From positions 1 to 64,000 of the forward strand of contig NZ_MRWE01000019.1 in NCBI RefSeq assembly GCF_002093665.1: DNA of 64,000 nucleotides, read 5' to 3'. The position numbers were made by a program, and so were the translations under genes. Source of the DNA: Rouxiella badensis (GTDB lineage: Bacteria; Pseudomonadota; Gammaproteobacteria; Enterobacterales; Enterobacteriaceae). This document shows positions 39,652 to 50,518 of the stretch, in pieces; position 1 is the first letter of the stretch, and each line of letters starts with the position of its first letter. The notes beneath the pieces were generated by a model. The model was given only the letters and a program-made list of their open reading frames with translations, was not told the DNA's origin and made no database searches.

Positions 39652-40629
39652 ATGAGCGAAACAGCAAGCTGGCAACCCAGTGCATCTATCGCCAATTTGT
39701 TGAAGCGTGCGGCAATCGTAGCTGAAATTCGACGTTTTTTCAGCGATCGTGGCGTTCTGGAGGTGGAGACACCGACCATGAGCCAGGCAACGATCACCGA
39801 CATTCACCTGTTTCCTTTTGAGACGCGCTTCGTCGGCCCCGGTGCCGCCGAGGGCATGACGCTCTACATGATGACCAGCCCAGAGTATCATATGAAACGC
39901 CTGCTGGCCGCGGGCAGTGGTCCTATTTATCAGATGGGCCGCAGTTTTCGCAACGAAGAGGCCGGTCGGTATCATAATCCCGAATTCACCATGCTCGAGT
40001 GGTATCGCCCACGCTATGACATGTATCGCCTGATGAATGAAGTGGATGACCTGCTACAACAGATCCTCGACTGCGACAGCGCCGAAACGGTCTCCTATCA
40101 GCAGGTGTTTATCCGCCATCTTGACGTCGACCCTTTGTCTGCCGACAAAGCGCAACTGCGTGAAGCAGCCGCCAAGCTGGATCTTTCCAACATTGCCGAT
40201 GAAGAAGAGGATCGTGACACGCTGCTCCAGCTGTTGTTCGCGATGGGCGTTGAACCGCATATCGGGCGAGAAAAGCCGACTTTCGTTTACCATTTCCCGG
40301 CGACGCAGGCGTCCCTGGCCGAAATAAGTACCGAAGACCACCGCGTTGCCGAGCGTTTTGAGGTCTACTACAAAGGCGTTGAGCTAGCCAACGGATTCCG
40401 TGAATTGACCGACGGCAACGAGCAGCGTCAGCGCTTTGAGCAGGACAACCGAAAGCGCGCCGCACGCGGCCTGCCGCAGCATCCTATCGACAACAATCTG
40501 CTGGATGCCTTGAAGCACGGCATGCCGGAGTGTTCCGGTGTTGCGCTGGGCGTCGATCGCCTGATTATGATTGCGCTAGGTGCCGACAGCATCGCCGACG
40601 TATTGGCTTTCCCCGTTACCCGCGCCTGA
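39652..40629 (+). CDS. epmA: EF-P--(R)-beta-lysine ligase EpmA
   Basis: A lysyl-tRNA synthetase paralogue that attaches beta-lysine to EF-P Lys34. 325 residues, class II synthetase core only: motif 2 [21 protein letters not shown] region and motif 3 [11 protein letters not shown]; no anticodon-binding domain. In many enterics frdABCD lies divergently upstream; here blc does, 107 bases away. Confidence 0.96.
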   Translation: MSETASWQPSASIANLLKRAAIVAEIRRFFSDRGVLEVETPTMSQATITDIHLFPFETRFVGPGAAEGMTLYMMTSPEYHMKRLLAAGSGPIYQMGRSFRNEEAGRYHNPEFTMLEWYRPRYDMYRLMNEVDDLLQQILDCDSAETVSYQQVFIRHLDVDPLSADKAQLREAAAKLDLSNIADEEEDRDTLLQLLFAMGVEPHIGREKPTFVYHFPATQASLAEISTEDHRVAERFEVYYKGVELANGFRELTDGNEQRQRFEQDNRKRAARGLPQHPIDNNLLDALKHGMPECSGVALGVDRLIMIALGADSIADVLAFPVTRA

Positions 40630-40650
40630 TATTCTCGCGCAGCGATAAGA

Positions 40651-40682
40651 AATCCTGTCCCTGTGGGTCAGGATTTTTTTTA
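40651..40682 (+). terminator. epmA terminator
   Basis: A 7-bp stem (aatcctg / caggatt) with an inner 3-bp GC extension, followed by eight T. The remaining 240 bases before the permease are AT-rich with no recognisable gene. Confidence 0.88.
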
Positions 40683-40921
40683 TCTACAAATCTTGCCTTG
40701 TGGCGGTGCTTTGCACATTCATAGTGCGAATCTATGAGGATTTCACGTCTGATGAAACAAAAGTATGCAAATTAGTATTTTATGATTTTAAAGTTTCAGT
40801 AAAAAATTATGCGAAAAATACATTATTTTTCATTAAGTTATACAAGTTATGCTTAGTTTTTTACCGAATGGCCTGGTTTATGCATTAAAGGGGTAATACT
40901 CCCTTATCGCGGAACCACGTT

Positions 40922-42298
40922 ATGTCAGAATCCAATGAAAAAGAGCTGCTCTATGGGCTGGAAGCCCGCATCGCTCCTGCGACTGCGTTTTTCACCGCCG
41001 TACAACACCTGCTGGCAAGTGTGGTTGGGATCATCACTCCGCCGCTGATCGTTGGGTCGGTACTTGGGCTTAATGCCTACCTGCCTTATCTGATAAGCAT
41101 GTCGCTGCTGGCTTCCGGGATAGGCACCTTTATTCAGGCACGCCGTATCATGGGGATCGGCGCAGGAATGATCTGCCTGCAGGGAACCAGTTTTGCTTTT
41201 CTGGGCGTGATCCTCTCCGGCGGCTTTCTGGTGAAAAGTCGCGGTGGCTCGCCGGAAGACATCATGGCGATGATCTTCGGCGTTAACTTTGTTGCCGCCT
41301 TTATTCCGCTGTTGATCAGTCGTTTCATCGGTCAGCTGCGCCGTGTATTTACACCGCTGGTGACCGGAACTGTCATCGTACTTATTGGTATCAGCCTTAT
41401 CAAGGTGAGCATCACCGATTGGGGCGGTGGCAACGGCGCAGCCGACTTTGGCGCACCGGCTAACCTTGGGCTTGGGGCATTAACCCTGCTGGTGATTGTT
41501 ATTCTTAACCGTATTCCCGTGCGTGCGCTGCGCCTGTCTGCCATTGTGGTCGGTATTGCCGTAGGTTGCCTCGCCGCCGCGTTGACCGGCCATCTGACCT
41601 TCAAGCCGCTACAGGGGAGCTGGTTTGAGTTGCCGCGCCTGTTCCGCTTTGGTTTCCATTTCGATTGGACTGTCTTCGTGCCGATCGCGTTGGTCTCTTT
41701 CATCAGCATTCTCGAGGCAGTCGGTGACCTGACCGCCAACTGCATGCTGTCGCAGCAGCCGATTGAGGGGGAGGCTTTCCGCAAGCGTCTGAAGGGCGGG
41801 ATTCTAGCTGACGGTGTGAGCTGCATGATTGCGGCAATGTTATCCTCTTTCCCAAATACGACTTTCGCGCAGAATAATGGCGTTATCCAGATGACCGGCG
41901 TAGCCAGTCGCCGCGTGGGGCTCTATATCGGCGTTTTACTTGTGGTGCTAGGCCTTTTCCCGGCTATCGGTGGCCTGTTGCAGCAAATTCCCGCACCGGT
42001 GCTGGGGGGAGCAACGCTGGTGATGTTCGGCAGTGTGGTAGCCGCGGGTATTCGTATTATGACTCAGGCACCGCTTGGCCGCCGCGAGATGCTGATTATC
42101 GCTATTTCATTGGGGATCGGGCTGGGAATCGAAGCCGTGCCTGAAGTCCTTAAACAGTTCCCACAGGTCGTGGGCAATATCTTTGGTCATGCGGTGACCA
42201 GCGGTGGAATTGTCGCTATGTTGCTGAATTTCCTGATGCCAATGGAAAAAACTACCGCGATGGTCATTGAGCCAGTGAAATCGATTAAAGCAAACTGA
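40922..42298 (+). CDS. NCS2-family purine (xanthine-type) permease
   Basis: A nucleobase:cation symporter of the NAT/NCS2 family, 458 residues with about 13-14 TM segments. The NAT signature is FAQNNGVIQMTGVASR, closest by eye to E. coli XanP (QNNGVIQLTGVASR) rather than to the uracil or UacT type. It likely imports xanthine or a related oxidised purine. It is 87 bases upstream of a guanine-type deaminase, so the pair probably forms an operon for purine salvage or nitrogen supply. It is not in this place in E. coli. Confidence 0.85.
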   Translation: MSESNEKELLYGLEARIAPATAFFTAVQHLLASVVGIITPPLIVGSVLGLNAYLPYLISMSLLASGIGTFIQARRIMGIGAGMICLQGTSFAFLGVILSGGFLVKSRGGSPEDIMAMIFGVNFVAAFIPLLISRFIGQLRRVFTPLVTGTVIVLIGISLIKVSITDWGGGNGAADFGAPANLGLGALTLLVIVILNRIPVRALRLSAIVVGIAVGCLAAALTGHLTFKPLQGSWFELPRLFRFGFHFDWTVFVPIALVSFISILEAVGDLTANCMLSQQPIEGEAFRKRLKGGILADGVSCMIAAMLSSFPNTTFAQNNGVIQMTGVASRRVGLYIGVLLVVLGLFPAIGGLLQQIPAPVLGGATLVMFGSVVAAGIRIMTQAPLGRREMLIIAISLGIGLGIEAVPEVLKQFPQVVGNIFGHAVTSGGIVAMLLNFLMPMEKTTAMVIEPVKSIKAN

Positions 42299-42385
42299 TA
42301 TCCTGCGCTGCGGCGCCCCTGGATCAGCAGACAGGGCATAACTGAGCTGGCTAACCTTATGATTATCAACTTAAAGGAGCCAGTT

Positions 42386-43744
42386 ATGTTGACGCAACGT
42401 ACTTGGATCAAAAACCCTCTCGCCGTTTTCACCGCCAACCAGCTCGACGCCGCCGGCGGTCTCGTTATTGAAGGCTCACGCATCGCCGAGCTGCTGTCCG
42501 CGGGGCAGCAGCCAGCGCGGCCGGTAGACAGTGTCATTGACGCCGCCGAATGCGTGCTGCTGCCGGGTCTTATCAACACCCATCACCACTTTTATCAGAC
42601 GCTGACGCGAGCCTGGGCACCAGTGGTCAATGCCCCGCTATTCCCGTGGTTAAAACAGCTTTATCCCGTGTGGGCCCGTCTCCAGCCTGAAGCGCTGGCG
42701 TTAGCGAGCCGCGTTGCAATGGCCGAGCTGCTGCTCTCTGGCTGTACCACGACCACCGACCATCACTATCTGTTTCCGCAGGGGATGGAAGAGGCCATCG
42801 ACGTTCAGGTCGAGGTGGTCGGTGAATTGGGCATGCGCGCCTTATTGACTCGCGGCTCGATGAGCCTCGGGGAAGACGACGGCGGTCTGCCGCCGATGCA
42901 TACGGTGCAATCCGCCGAGGTGATTCTGGAAGACAGCCAGCGGCTGATTCAGCGCTATCACCAGCGCGGCGAGGGAGCCTGGATGCAAATCGCGCTGGCG
43001 CCTTGCTCGCCGTTCTCCGTGACCCCCGATATCATGCGAGAAAGCGCCGCGATGGCGCAGCGCGAGGATGTCCGTCTGCACACCCATCTGGCCGAAACGC
43101 TGGACGAGGAGCAGTTTTGCCTTGAGCGCTTTGGCCTGCGCACGGTCGACTATCTCGACAGCGTCGGCTGGCTCAGCGATAGGACCTGGCTGGCTCATGG
43201 GATCCATTTCAACGAAGAAGAGATCCGCCGACTGGGCGCTGCGGGTACCGGCATTTGCCACTGTCCGGTATCTAACATGCGGCTGGCGTCAGGCATGTGT
43301 CCAACGCGGGATCTCGAGGCGGCAGGGGCACCGATCGGCCTTGGCGTGGATGGATCCGCCTCAAACGACGCCTCAAACCTGATGTATGAGGCGCGGCAGG
43401 CGCTTTATCTCCAGCGTCTGCGTTACGGAACAGAATACGCCACGCCGGAGCGGATCCTAGGCTGGGCAACGCGGGGATCTGCACGGGTCATTGGCCGCGA
43501 GGATATCGGGCAGCTTGCGGTGGGTAAACAGGCGGATCTGGCGTTATTTAGGCTGGACGAGCTGCGTTTTAGCGGAAGTCATGACCCGATCGCCGCGCTG
43601 TTGCTGTGTGGGGCAGAACGCGCTGACAGCGTGATGGTCGGCGGAAAGTGGCGCGTACGTGAGGGGCAAATTGTCGGCCTGGATGTGAAGTCGCTGATAG
43701 CCCGGCATCGTCATGCTGCGAAGCGACTGTTTGCCGACATTTAA
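42386..43744 (+). CDS. 8-oxoguanine deaminase-like amidohydrolase
   Basis: A zinc amidohydrolase of the ATZ/TRZ group (COG0402), 452 residues. Metal ligands: LINTHHHFYQT, HTHLAET, HGIHF and Asp in GVDGSASND. Length and motif pattern resemble 8-oxoguanine deaminase (the Pseudomonas Pa0142 group), which turns 8-oxoguanine into urate; isocytosine or other s-triazine-like bases are alternatives. Start at 42386 with AAAGGAG 6 bases upstream; a longer frame begins at 42359. Paired with the purine permease upstream. Confidence 0.82.
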   Translation: MLTQRTWIKNPLAVFTANQLDAAGGLVIEGSRIAELLSAGQQPARPVDSVIDAAECVLLPGLINTHHHFYQTLTRAWAPVVNAPLFPWLKQLYPVWARLQPEALALASRVAMAELLLSGCTTTTDHHYLFPQGMEEAIDVQVEVVGELGMRALLTRGSMSLGEDDGGLPPMHTVQSAEVILEDSQRLIQRYHQRGEGAWMQIALAPCSPFSVTPDIMRESAAMAQREDVRLHTHLAETLDEEQFCLERFGLRTVDYLDSVGWLSDRTWLAHGIHFNEEEIRRLGAAGTGICHCPVSNMRLASGMCPTRDLEAAGAPIGLGVDGSASNDASNLMYEARQALYLQRLRYGTEYATPERILGWATRGSARVIGREDIGQLAVGKQADLALFRLDELRFSGSHDPIAALLLCGAERADSVMVGGKWRVREGQIVGLDVKSLIARHRHAAKRLFADI

Positions 43745-43749
43745 GGTGG

Positions 43750-43780
43750 TGGCTCCCTGTGCGTGATATGCAGGGAGCCA
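43750..43780. terminator. Hairpin between the deaminase gene and mscM
   Basis: A 10-bp perfect inverted repeat (tggctccctg / cagggagcca, 11-base loop) in the 45-base convergent gap. It lacks a good T run but is well placed as a shared transcription stop. Confidence 0.6.
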
Positions 43781-43789
43781 ACAGGAGCT

Positions 43790-46700
43790 TTAGAGGTCGC
43801 CCGGCGATCGTGGACCGGCGCTGCTGATCGTGGCGTTGCTGCCGTTTTGGCCGCGATGCAACGTCTCCATGCGGACCTGGAAAGGCGGGAATGGCAGAAT
43901 AATGCCATGCTCGCGGAACCCGGCCAGAATCAGCTGGTGGATTTCATGACGCAGCGGCATACGGTGCGCCATTTCTGCGGCGTGCATACGCAGCTCGAAG
44001 ATCTGAATACCCTGTTGCAGGTCGACCAGATACGCCTCTGGAGCCGGTGTATCCAGCACCAGCGAACATTTGCGCGCCGCCTGGGTAAGAATAGACGTCA
44101 CCTCTTCGCTGTTTGCCTCTACCGGTGCGGGCACCGTCAACACCACGCGCGTGACGGAGTCCGACAGCGACCAGTTGATAAACTGCTCGGTGATGAACGC
44201 CTTGTTTGGCACGATGATCTCTTTGCGGTCCCAGTCGACGATGGTTGTCGCTCGGGTATTAATCTTGGTCACGCTGCCGGTCAAATTACGAATAGTCACC
44301 GTATCGCCGATGCGGATAGGCTTTTCAAACAGGATCATCAGGCCTGAAATAAAGTTGGCGAAGATCTCCTGTAAACCAAAGCCCAGCCCCACGCCCATCG
44401 CCGCGACCAGCCACTGCAGCTTGCCCCATTCGATGCCAAGCATCGAGAACCCGGTCAGCCCACCTATCAGCAATACCGCGTATTTGGTGATAGTCAGCGC
44501 CGCATAACCGGTGCCCGGCGTCAGATCCAGATGCTGTAACAGCGCCAGCTCGAGCAGGGCGGGCAGGTTACGCACCAGCTGGGTGGTGATGATCAGAACC
44601 AGAATGGCGATCAGCACGTGGCCCAGCGTGATCGGCTGCATGCTCTCGACGCCCTGGGTGGTCGAGGAAACGTCCCACAGCTTGATGTTCTCGAGGAAAG
44701 AGAACGCCGAATGGATTTCCGACCACAGGAAAATTAACGACACCAGCGCAACCATCGCCAACAGTGAACGTACCAGACGCAGAGACTGGGCGCTGATGGC
44801 GTCGAGATCGACCACCGGCTCCTCGATTTCAATCGCCCCTTCATTGCTGTTTACCTGCTGTTCCTCTTCACCGCGCGCACGCTGCGAGAGGATTTCGGCA
44901 CGGCGCTGTTTGGCGCGTTCGAAGGCAATTTTACGGCGTTGAATCAGCATCCAGCGGCGGATGATGTGGTAAATGACCAGCAGCAGGAACCAGATGGCCA
45001 GCGACGTTTCCAGACGCGCCAGAAGCGCCTGTGAGGTCGCCAGATAGCCGAGCATTGAGGCAAAGGCCGCAATCAGCGGTGCACTCAGCATCAACCACCA
45101 GAGCGTGCTGTTCAGCAGGTTCTCGCCGTTGCCCTGCTTGTCGAGATACAGCGGAATACCGGCACGTTTCAGGCTCTGCGTCACCAGACTCAGCAGTACG
45201 CAAAGAATGATAAAGCACAGTCTTCCCAGCGTGTTGGAGAACTCGCGGTCGTTGAGATTATCGAAGGTTATCAGCGCCATAATCAACGGCACGACCAGCC
45301 AGATTGACAGCGAGTAGTAGCGCAGCGCACGCGAAACGCGGCGCTGCGGCCAGTTGAAGTGGGTGATGAACAGCCCTTTCGGATGCGCCAGATAGTGGCT
45401 TATCATAAACAGCCACAGTACCGGCAGCGCGGCGGTCACGCCGTCACCGATGGCGACCGCTATCGGGAATGGCCACGCGCTTTGCAGGCCGTAACCCAAC
45501 GCCGCCCACAGCACTGGCAGGGGCAGGGCGACCAGAATCGACCAAAATACCGTGCGGGCGGTGAGCGAGAAGTGGTCCTGAGTGACCTTGCCAACGCGGC
45601 TGCTGGCACGGTCAAGGAAGTTGTAGTAGTGGCGACGGGAGCTGATGCTGACAATCACCAAAATCAGTGCGCCAAACAGCGGCAGCAGCGTTTCTTTGCT
45701 GGTAACCATCATCACCGAGGCTTTGCCCAGCTGCGAGAGTGTATCCAGTGATAGCAGACGATTCAGGTCGTGCATGGTTTGTAGCGGATAATTGAAGCTC
45801 AGCGGGCTGACGTCGGCGACCCAGAACAGATAGCGGTGCGCGGCGTCATTAATGTCTTTAAGCGCGTCAACCAGCTGGGTATTGGCGACCTTGAGCTTGG
45901 TCAGCTCAAGAATTTGGGTGTCACACCCTGAAAGCAGCGAGTTGAGCAAATCGGTCTGAGTTTTCAACTGCGCTTGAAGAATTTTTTGCTGTGCGGCGCT
46001 CAGCGGTTGGCCGTCGTCCTGACGCCCCTGGCGGTACTGCTGCTGTTTACCGAGTAAGTCTTCATAGTGCAGCCGCTGCACCCGCAGCTGACCCATCTCA
46101 CCGTCGAGCTGCTGTGGTTTTGGCATTTCAGGCAGCTTGGCAACCTGGGCACGCAGGGTTTCACCGAGCAGCGGCGATGCGTCGAGCCACTGCGCCTGCT
46201 CGCGGATGGTGCTCAGTGCCTGACGAACCTGCAATGTTTGCGCGGCGGCCTGACGTTGCTGGGAGGAGATGAGGTCCATGCGCTGCGCCTGCTGGTTTAG
46301 CGCCAGCGAAAGCTCGCGGTTGGCCTGCAACTGTTGGGTAATCGATTTCGGCAGCTCACCGCTCTGCTCGGCCAGTTGCTCAGTTTTTTCAAGCGCATTT
46401 TCGGCCTCGCGCTGGCGCTGGCTGTTGAGATTGTTGCGCAGCGTTTGCAGCAGTTCATCGAGACGATCGTGACGCGTCTTATACAGTTCGGCGCGGATAC
46501 GCGACAGTTCCTGACGATTACTCGCAGAAAGCTGTGCCAACTCAAGCTCGTCGACGCGCGCCTTGCGGGCGGCAGATTCTGCCTGTAACGCCTTGGCTTG
46601 AGCCTGCGCCAGCGGTGAATTGCTCTTGGTGAGATTTTGCAGGCGTTGATCGACGTCGGCCAGTGCGTTGCGGGCCTCAGACTGCTGCTGTGGAAGTTGA

Positions 46701-47122
46701 CTCAGGGAATCACTTATCTCCCGCGAACGGTCCTGCTCCTGGCGCAGCTGGCGTGCTTCTTCGAGCAGCTGGCTGCTGACCTGCAGGATCTGCTGGTCAA
46801 GCTCAGCGCTTGAGAGGCTGTCGTCCACCGGCAGCGCTTTTTCACTCTGGGTTTTTAGCTCCTGACGCAGGCTCTGCGTCAGGCGCGGAAAGTCGTCGAT
46901 GACCGTCTGGTATTGTCCTGAGCGGGCGAGGGAAGCACGTGCCTCACCCATCCAGTTAATCGCATTTTGCAGCAACTCGACGATCTGCGCCTGATTGGCC
47001 GTATCCTTACTGGATTGGGCTTGTTTTAGCTCTTGCTGGAGCTGGTCTTCTGAAAGCGCTGCGTTGGCATACAGTGGCAGCGCCAACAGCAAACTCAGCA
47101 ACAGGGTTGAGATCAGGCGCAC
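43790..47122 (-). CDS. mscM: Miniconductance mechanosensitive channel MscM (YjeP)
   Basis: A large MscS-family channel (1110 residues; E. coli 1107) that opens under mild osmotic downshock. Signal peptide about 1-21, a long periplasmic coiled-coil region rich in Gln/Leu (about 25-480), some eleven TM helices, and the C-terminal MscS core with MGVGLGFGLQEIFANFISG and the beta domain IRIGDTVTIRNLTG. It follows psd by 21 bases, the same operon as in E. coli. Confidence 0.96.
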   Translation of the reverse strand: MRLISTLLLSLLLALPLYANAALSEDQLQQELKQAQSSKDTANQAQIVELLQNAINWMGEARASLARSGQYQTVIDDFPRLTQSLRQELKTQSEKALPVDDSLSSAELDQQILQVSSQLLEEARQLRQEQDRSREISDSLSQLPQQQSEARNALADVDQRLQNLTKSNSPLAQAQAKALQAESAARKARVDELELAQLSASNRQELSRIRAELYKTRHDRLDELLQTLRNNLNSQRQREAENALEKTEQLAEQSGELPKSITQQLQANRELSLALNQQAQRMDLISSQQRQAAAQTLQVRQALSTIREQAQWLDASPLLGETLRAQVAKLPEMPKPQQLDGEMGQLRVQRLHYEDLLGKQQQYRQGRQDDGQPLSAAQQKILQAQLKTQTDLLNSLLSGCDTQILELTKLKVANTQLVDALKDINDAAHRYLFWVADVSPLSFNYPLQTMHDLNRLLSLDTLSQLGKASVMMVTSKETLLPLFGALILVIVSISSRRHYYNFLDRASSRVGKVTQDHFSLTARTVFWSILVALPLPVLWAALGYGLQSAWPFPIAVAIGDGVTAALPVLWLFMISHYLAHPKGLFITHFNWPQRRVSRALRYYSLSIWLVVPLIMALITFDNLNDREFSNTLGRLCFIILCVLLSLVTQSLKRAGIPLYLDKQGNGENLLNSTLWWLMLSAPLIAAFASMLGYLATSQALLARLETSLAIWFLLLVIYHIIRRWMLIQRRKIAFERAKQRRAEILSQRARGEEEQQVNSNEGAIEIEEPVVDLDAISAQSLRLVRSLLAMVALVSLIFLWSEIHSAFSFLENIKLWDVSSTTQGVESMQPITLGHVLIAILVLIITTQLVRNLPALLELALLQHLDLTPGTGYAALTITKYAVLLIGGLTGFSMLGIEWGKLQWLVAAMGVGLGFGLQEIFANFISGLMILFEKPIRIGDTVTIRNLTGSVTKINTRATTIVDWDRKEIIVPNKAFITEQFINWSLSDSVTRVVLTVPAPVEANSEEVTSILTQAARKCSLVLDTPAPEAYLVDLQQGIQIFELRMHAAEMAHRMPLRHEIHQLILAGFREHGIILPFPPFQVRMETLHRGQNGSNATISSAGPRSPGDL

Positions 47123-47143
47123 GACAATTTCCTTTCAACAAAC

Positions 47144-48049
47144 TTAAATAACGTTCTCGGCAGAGACCGGTTCGACGGCGTGTGGGCGCAACGCCTCGGC
47201 AAAAGGTTCGCCCATGCGCGTTACGGTGCCGTTTTTCAACTGTGGCATAAATTCGACCTGATTGGCGGCAAAAAGGTTGATAACGGTTGAACCGAGCTTG
47301 AAGCGGCCCATTTCCTGGCCTTTTTCCAGCGCGATCGCGCCTTCTTCACCGGCAGCAGGGTAGGTCCAGCGTTTGATAATACCTTCACGCGGCGGGGTAA
47401 CCTGACCAGACCATACGGTTTCGATGCTGCCCACGATGGTCGCGCCAACCAGGATTTGTACCATTGGGCCAAATTCAGTATCGAACACGCAGATGACGCG
47501 TTCATTGCGTGCGAACAGATTAGGCACATTCGCGGCGGTCAGCGGGTTAACCGAGAACAGGTCGCCCGGTACGTAGGTCATCTCGCGCAGTACGCCGTCG
47601 CACGGCATGTGAACGCGGTGGTAGTCGCGCGGGGCCAGATAAGTGGTTGCAAACAGGCCTTCTTTGAACTGTTCAGCCAACTGATAGTTGCCAGCCAGCA
47701 GCGCTTCGAGAGTGTAGAAATGGCCTTTAGCCTGGAACAGCTTGCTGTCGACAATCGCACCCAGCTGGCTTATTGCGCCGTCGGCAGGCAGGCACAGCAT
47801 GTCCAGCCCGCTGACAACAGGGCGAGCGCCATCGCGCAGCGGACGCACGAAGAATTCATTAAAGGTTGGGTAAGCCGAAAAGTTCGGGTCCAGCGCTTCT
47901 TTCATATCAACTTTGTAATAGCTGGCAAAAGCTTTGATTACCCACTGGGTCAGCATCGCGGCGCGGCGTTCTGCACCCCAGCCGGCAAGTCGGGTCAGCC
48001 CTTGTTTAGGAAGTAAGTATTGAAGTTTTATTTTGATCCTATCCAGCAC
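47144..48049 (-). CDS. psd: Phosphatidylserine decarboxylase proenzyme
   Basis: Makes phosphatidylethanolamine at the inner membrane. 301 residues. The self-cleavage site is LGST, with the pyruvoyl-forming Ser at residue 254 as in E. coli; residues after it form the small alpha chain. It is shorter than E. coli Psd (322) only at the C-terminus. First gene of psd-mscM. Confidence 0.97.
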   Translation of the reverse strand: MLDRIKIKLQYLLPKQGLTRLAGWGAERRAAMLTQWVIKAFASYYKVDMKEALDPNFSAYPTFNEFFVRPLRDGARPVVSGLDMLCLPADGAISQLGAIVDSKLFQAKGHFYTLEALLAGNYQLAEQFKEGLFATTYLAPRDYHRVHMPCDGVLREMTYVPGDLFSVNPLTAANVPNLFARNERVICVFDTEFGPMVQILVGATIVGSIETVWSGQVTPPREGIIKRWTYPAAGEEGAIALEKGQEMGRFKLGSTVINLFAANQVEFMPQLKNGTVTRMGEPFAEALRPHAVEPVSAENVI

Positions 48050-48124
48050 GGGGAGCCTCTTAAAGTATCGTCTGCCGCACTAAGCGACAGATCGTAGGAA
48101 ATAAAAAAATGAAAAATAAATAGC

Positions 48125-48165
48125 CAAAAACGAACCGGCAATTGTACTGAAATTACCGGCGTTTT
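48125..48165 (-). terminator. rsgA terminator
   Basis: A 9-bp stem (48135-48143 with 48151-48159) directly after rsgA, followed on the minus strand by TTCGTTTTT. It separates rsgA from psd. Confidence 0.75.
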
Positions 48166-49203
48166 TTAAAGTTCATCGAAGTTTTTACGCGTTTTTACAT
48201 CGGCCATGCTTTCGAGAATACGGTGATAGTTGTCAAAACGCTCCTCGGCAATCTCGCCTTTGTCGACGGCTTCACGAATTGCACAGCCCGGATCGCTGCC
48301 GTGTTTACAGTCGCGGAACTTGCAGTAGCCCAGATAAGGGCGGAACTCGACAAAGCCCTGGGTAATTTGCTCAGGGGCAAGGTGCCACAGGCCGAATTCA
48401 CGCACGCCCGGGGAGTCGATGACGTCACCACCGTGCTGGAAGTGATAAAGCCGCGCAGCAGTAGTGGTGTGCTGGCCGAGCCCCGAGTTATCCGAGACAT
48501 CGTTAACCAGAATCTGTTGGTCGCTCGGTGGCAGCAGCGCGTTCAGCAGGCTCGATTTACCCACGCCCGACTGACCGGCAAAGATGCTGATGCGGTCGGT
48601 CAGCGCGGCGATAAATTCCGGCATGCCTTCACCGGTATAGCTCGACACTTCAAGGACGCGATAGTTGATGTGGCGATAGATATCCATCATTTGTGCCACG
48701 AATTTACGGCTTTCGTCGTCCAGCAGATCGATTTTGTTCAGCACGATCAGCGGCTCGACCTCAACGGTTTCGCAGGCCACCAGATAGCGGTCGATGATGT
48801 TGAGTGACAGCTCGGGCAGGATGGCCGAGACAATCACAATCTGATTGATGTTAGCGGCAATCGGTTTAACGCCATCGTAGAAATCTGGACGTGTCAGTAC
48901 CGACGTGCGTTCATGCACGGCTTCAACGATACCTTTGACGCTGGCGTTCTCGCCGGAGCGCCATACGACGCGGTCGCCGGTAACCAGCGAACGGATGGTC
49001 CGACGGATGTTGCAGCGGTGCTGGCTGCCGTCGGAAGCTTCAACGTCGGCGTGCATCCCGAAACGGCTGATGACCACCCCCTCTTGGGGTTCGCCGTGCA
49101 GGGAGTCGTCCAGCTCTTTACGCTTGTCGGTCTTAGTCAGACGACGTTCGTGGTTGGCGTTAACGCGACGTTGTTGCCCTTTTGACAGTTTTATCTTAGT
49201 CAC
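48166..49203 (-). CDS. rsgA: Ribosome small subunit GTPase RsgA
   Basis: A circularly permuted GTPase for late 30S maturation. 345 residues: basic N-terminus, OB domain, G4 motif VLNKIDL before G1 [12 protein letters not shown], and a C-terminal zinc domain with [14 protein letters not shown]. Divergent from orn across 109 bases. Confidence 0.97.
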   Translation of the reverse strand: MTKIKLSKGQQRRVNANHERRLTKTDKRKELDDSLHGEPQEGVVISRFGMHADVEASDGSQHRCNIRRTIRSLVTGDRVVWRSGENASVKGIVEAVHERTSVLTRPDFYDGVKPIAANINQIVIVSAILPELSLNIIDRYLVACETVEVEPLIVLNKIDLLDDESRKFVAQMMDIYRHINYRVLEVSSYTGEGMPEFIAALTDRISIFAGQSGVGKSSLLNALLPPSDQQILVNDVSDNSGLGQHTTTAARLYHFQHGGDVIDSPGVREFGLWHLAPEQITQGFVEFRPYLGYCKFRDCKHGSDPGCAIREAVDKGEIAEERFDNYHRILESMADVKTRKNFDEL

Positions 49204-49312
49204 TGCGCCTCACTTGACTGGCTTTAATCGCTCGTTGCGACCAAAACGTCTATGATACCAGCTATTTCGTATTAATTAACCGTTGTGGGACTTTTCATGA
49301 CTGGAGCTATTT

Positions 49313-49858
49313 ATGTCAGCGAGTGATAACAATCTAATTTGGATCGATTTGGAAATGACCGGCCTCGATCCGCAGCGCGACCGTATCATCGAAATCGCAA
49401 CGTTAGTGACAGACGCCAATCTGAATATTCTGGCCGAGGGGCCGGTGATGGCGGTGCATCAGTCGGACGCACAGCTTGCCTTGATGGACGAATGGAACGT
49501 GCGTACGCACACCGGAAGCGGATTAGTGGAACGCGTCAAGGCCAGCCCTTATGACGAACAGGCCGCCCAGCAGAAGACTATCGAGTTCCTGAAACAGTGG
49601 GTTCCGGCAGGTAAATCTCCTATTTGCGGCAACAGCATCGGTCAGGATCGCCGTTTCCTGTTCAAGTACATGCCGGAGCTGGAGTCTTACTTCCATTACC
49701 GTTACCTTGACGTCAGTACGCTGAAAGAGCTCGCGCGTCGCTGGAAGCCAGAAGTGCTCGACGGCTTTACCAAGCAGGGAACGCATCAGGCGATGGACGA
49801 TATTCGCGAGTCAGTGGCCGAACTGGCCTACTATCGCGAAAACTTTATCAAGCTGTGA
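49313..49858 (+). CDS. orn: Oligoribonuclease
   Basis: An essential 3'-5' exonuclease for 2-5 nt RNA and pGpG. 181 residues, DEDDh family: [10 protein letters not shown] (first Asp-Glu), [10 protein letters not shown] (late His and Asp). Same length as E. coli Orn. Confidence 0.98.
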   Translation: MSASDNNLIWIDLEMTGLDPQRDRIIEIATLVTDANLNILAEGPVMAVHQSDAQLALMDEWNVRTHTGSGLVERVKASPYDEQAAQQKTIEFLKQWVPAGKSPICGNSIGQDRRFLFKYMPELESYFHYRYLDVSTLKELARRWKPEVLDGFTKQGTHQAMDDIRESVAELAYYRENFIKL

Positions 49859-49994
49859 TAACGGGCTAAAATATTTTTTCGTCTGATTTACGGCGTTAAA
49901 AGTAAAAAATTGCTGGTTAATTGAACGCCTTGCTCTTTTAATCAGCACTTGAACGATTTATTGAATAAAAACGGTTTTTTTTGGGAAAGGGGGC

Positions 49995-50022
49995 TTGCGG
50001 GACGAAAGATTTCTCGTATAAT
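49995..50022 (+). promoter_or_regulatory. Promoter of the tRNA-Gly cluster
   Basis: TTGCGG, 16-base spacer, TATAAT, then a GC-rich discriminator GCGCACCCC, as in stringent tRNA promoters. It lies 40 bases before the first tRNA. Confidence 0.85.
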
Positions 50023-50062
50023 GCGCACCCCGTACCGATGAAGAATTTCGTTAGTACGCAGA

Positions 50063-50138
<76 letters not shown>

Positions 50139-50210
50139 AATTTTTTTGATTGGCTTTCAAAGTTTTATCAAAGAAAAATAGCAGTACAGAAAACAGTAGC
50201 ACCATGCGAC

Positions 50211-50286
<76 letters not shown>

Positions 50287-50358
50287 AATTTTTTTGATTG
50301 GCTTTCAAAGTTTTATCAAAGAAAAATAGCAGTACAGAAAACAGTAGCACCATGCGAC

Positions 50359-50434
<76 letters not shown>

Positions 50435-50468
50435 ATTTTCTTCTTCAAATCACTAAGCCAGTCACCAT

Positions 50469-50487
50469 GCCCTCTTGGGGCCTTTTT
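50469..50487 (+). terminator. Terminator of the tRNA-Gly cluster
   Basis: A short GC stem (gccc / gggc, loop tcttg) followed by CTTTTT, 35 bases after the third tRNA. Confidence 0.65.
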
Positions 50488-50518
50488 CGTCGTTTAAAAA
50501 AATGACTTGAATTAATTC

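Noticed and set aside
40700..40888. 62-codon frame in the epmA-permease gap
   Set aside because: AT-rich, no ribosome site, Phe/Tyr/Lys-rich content typical of chance frames.
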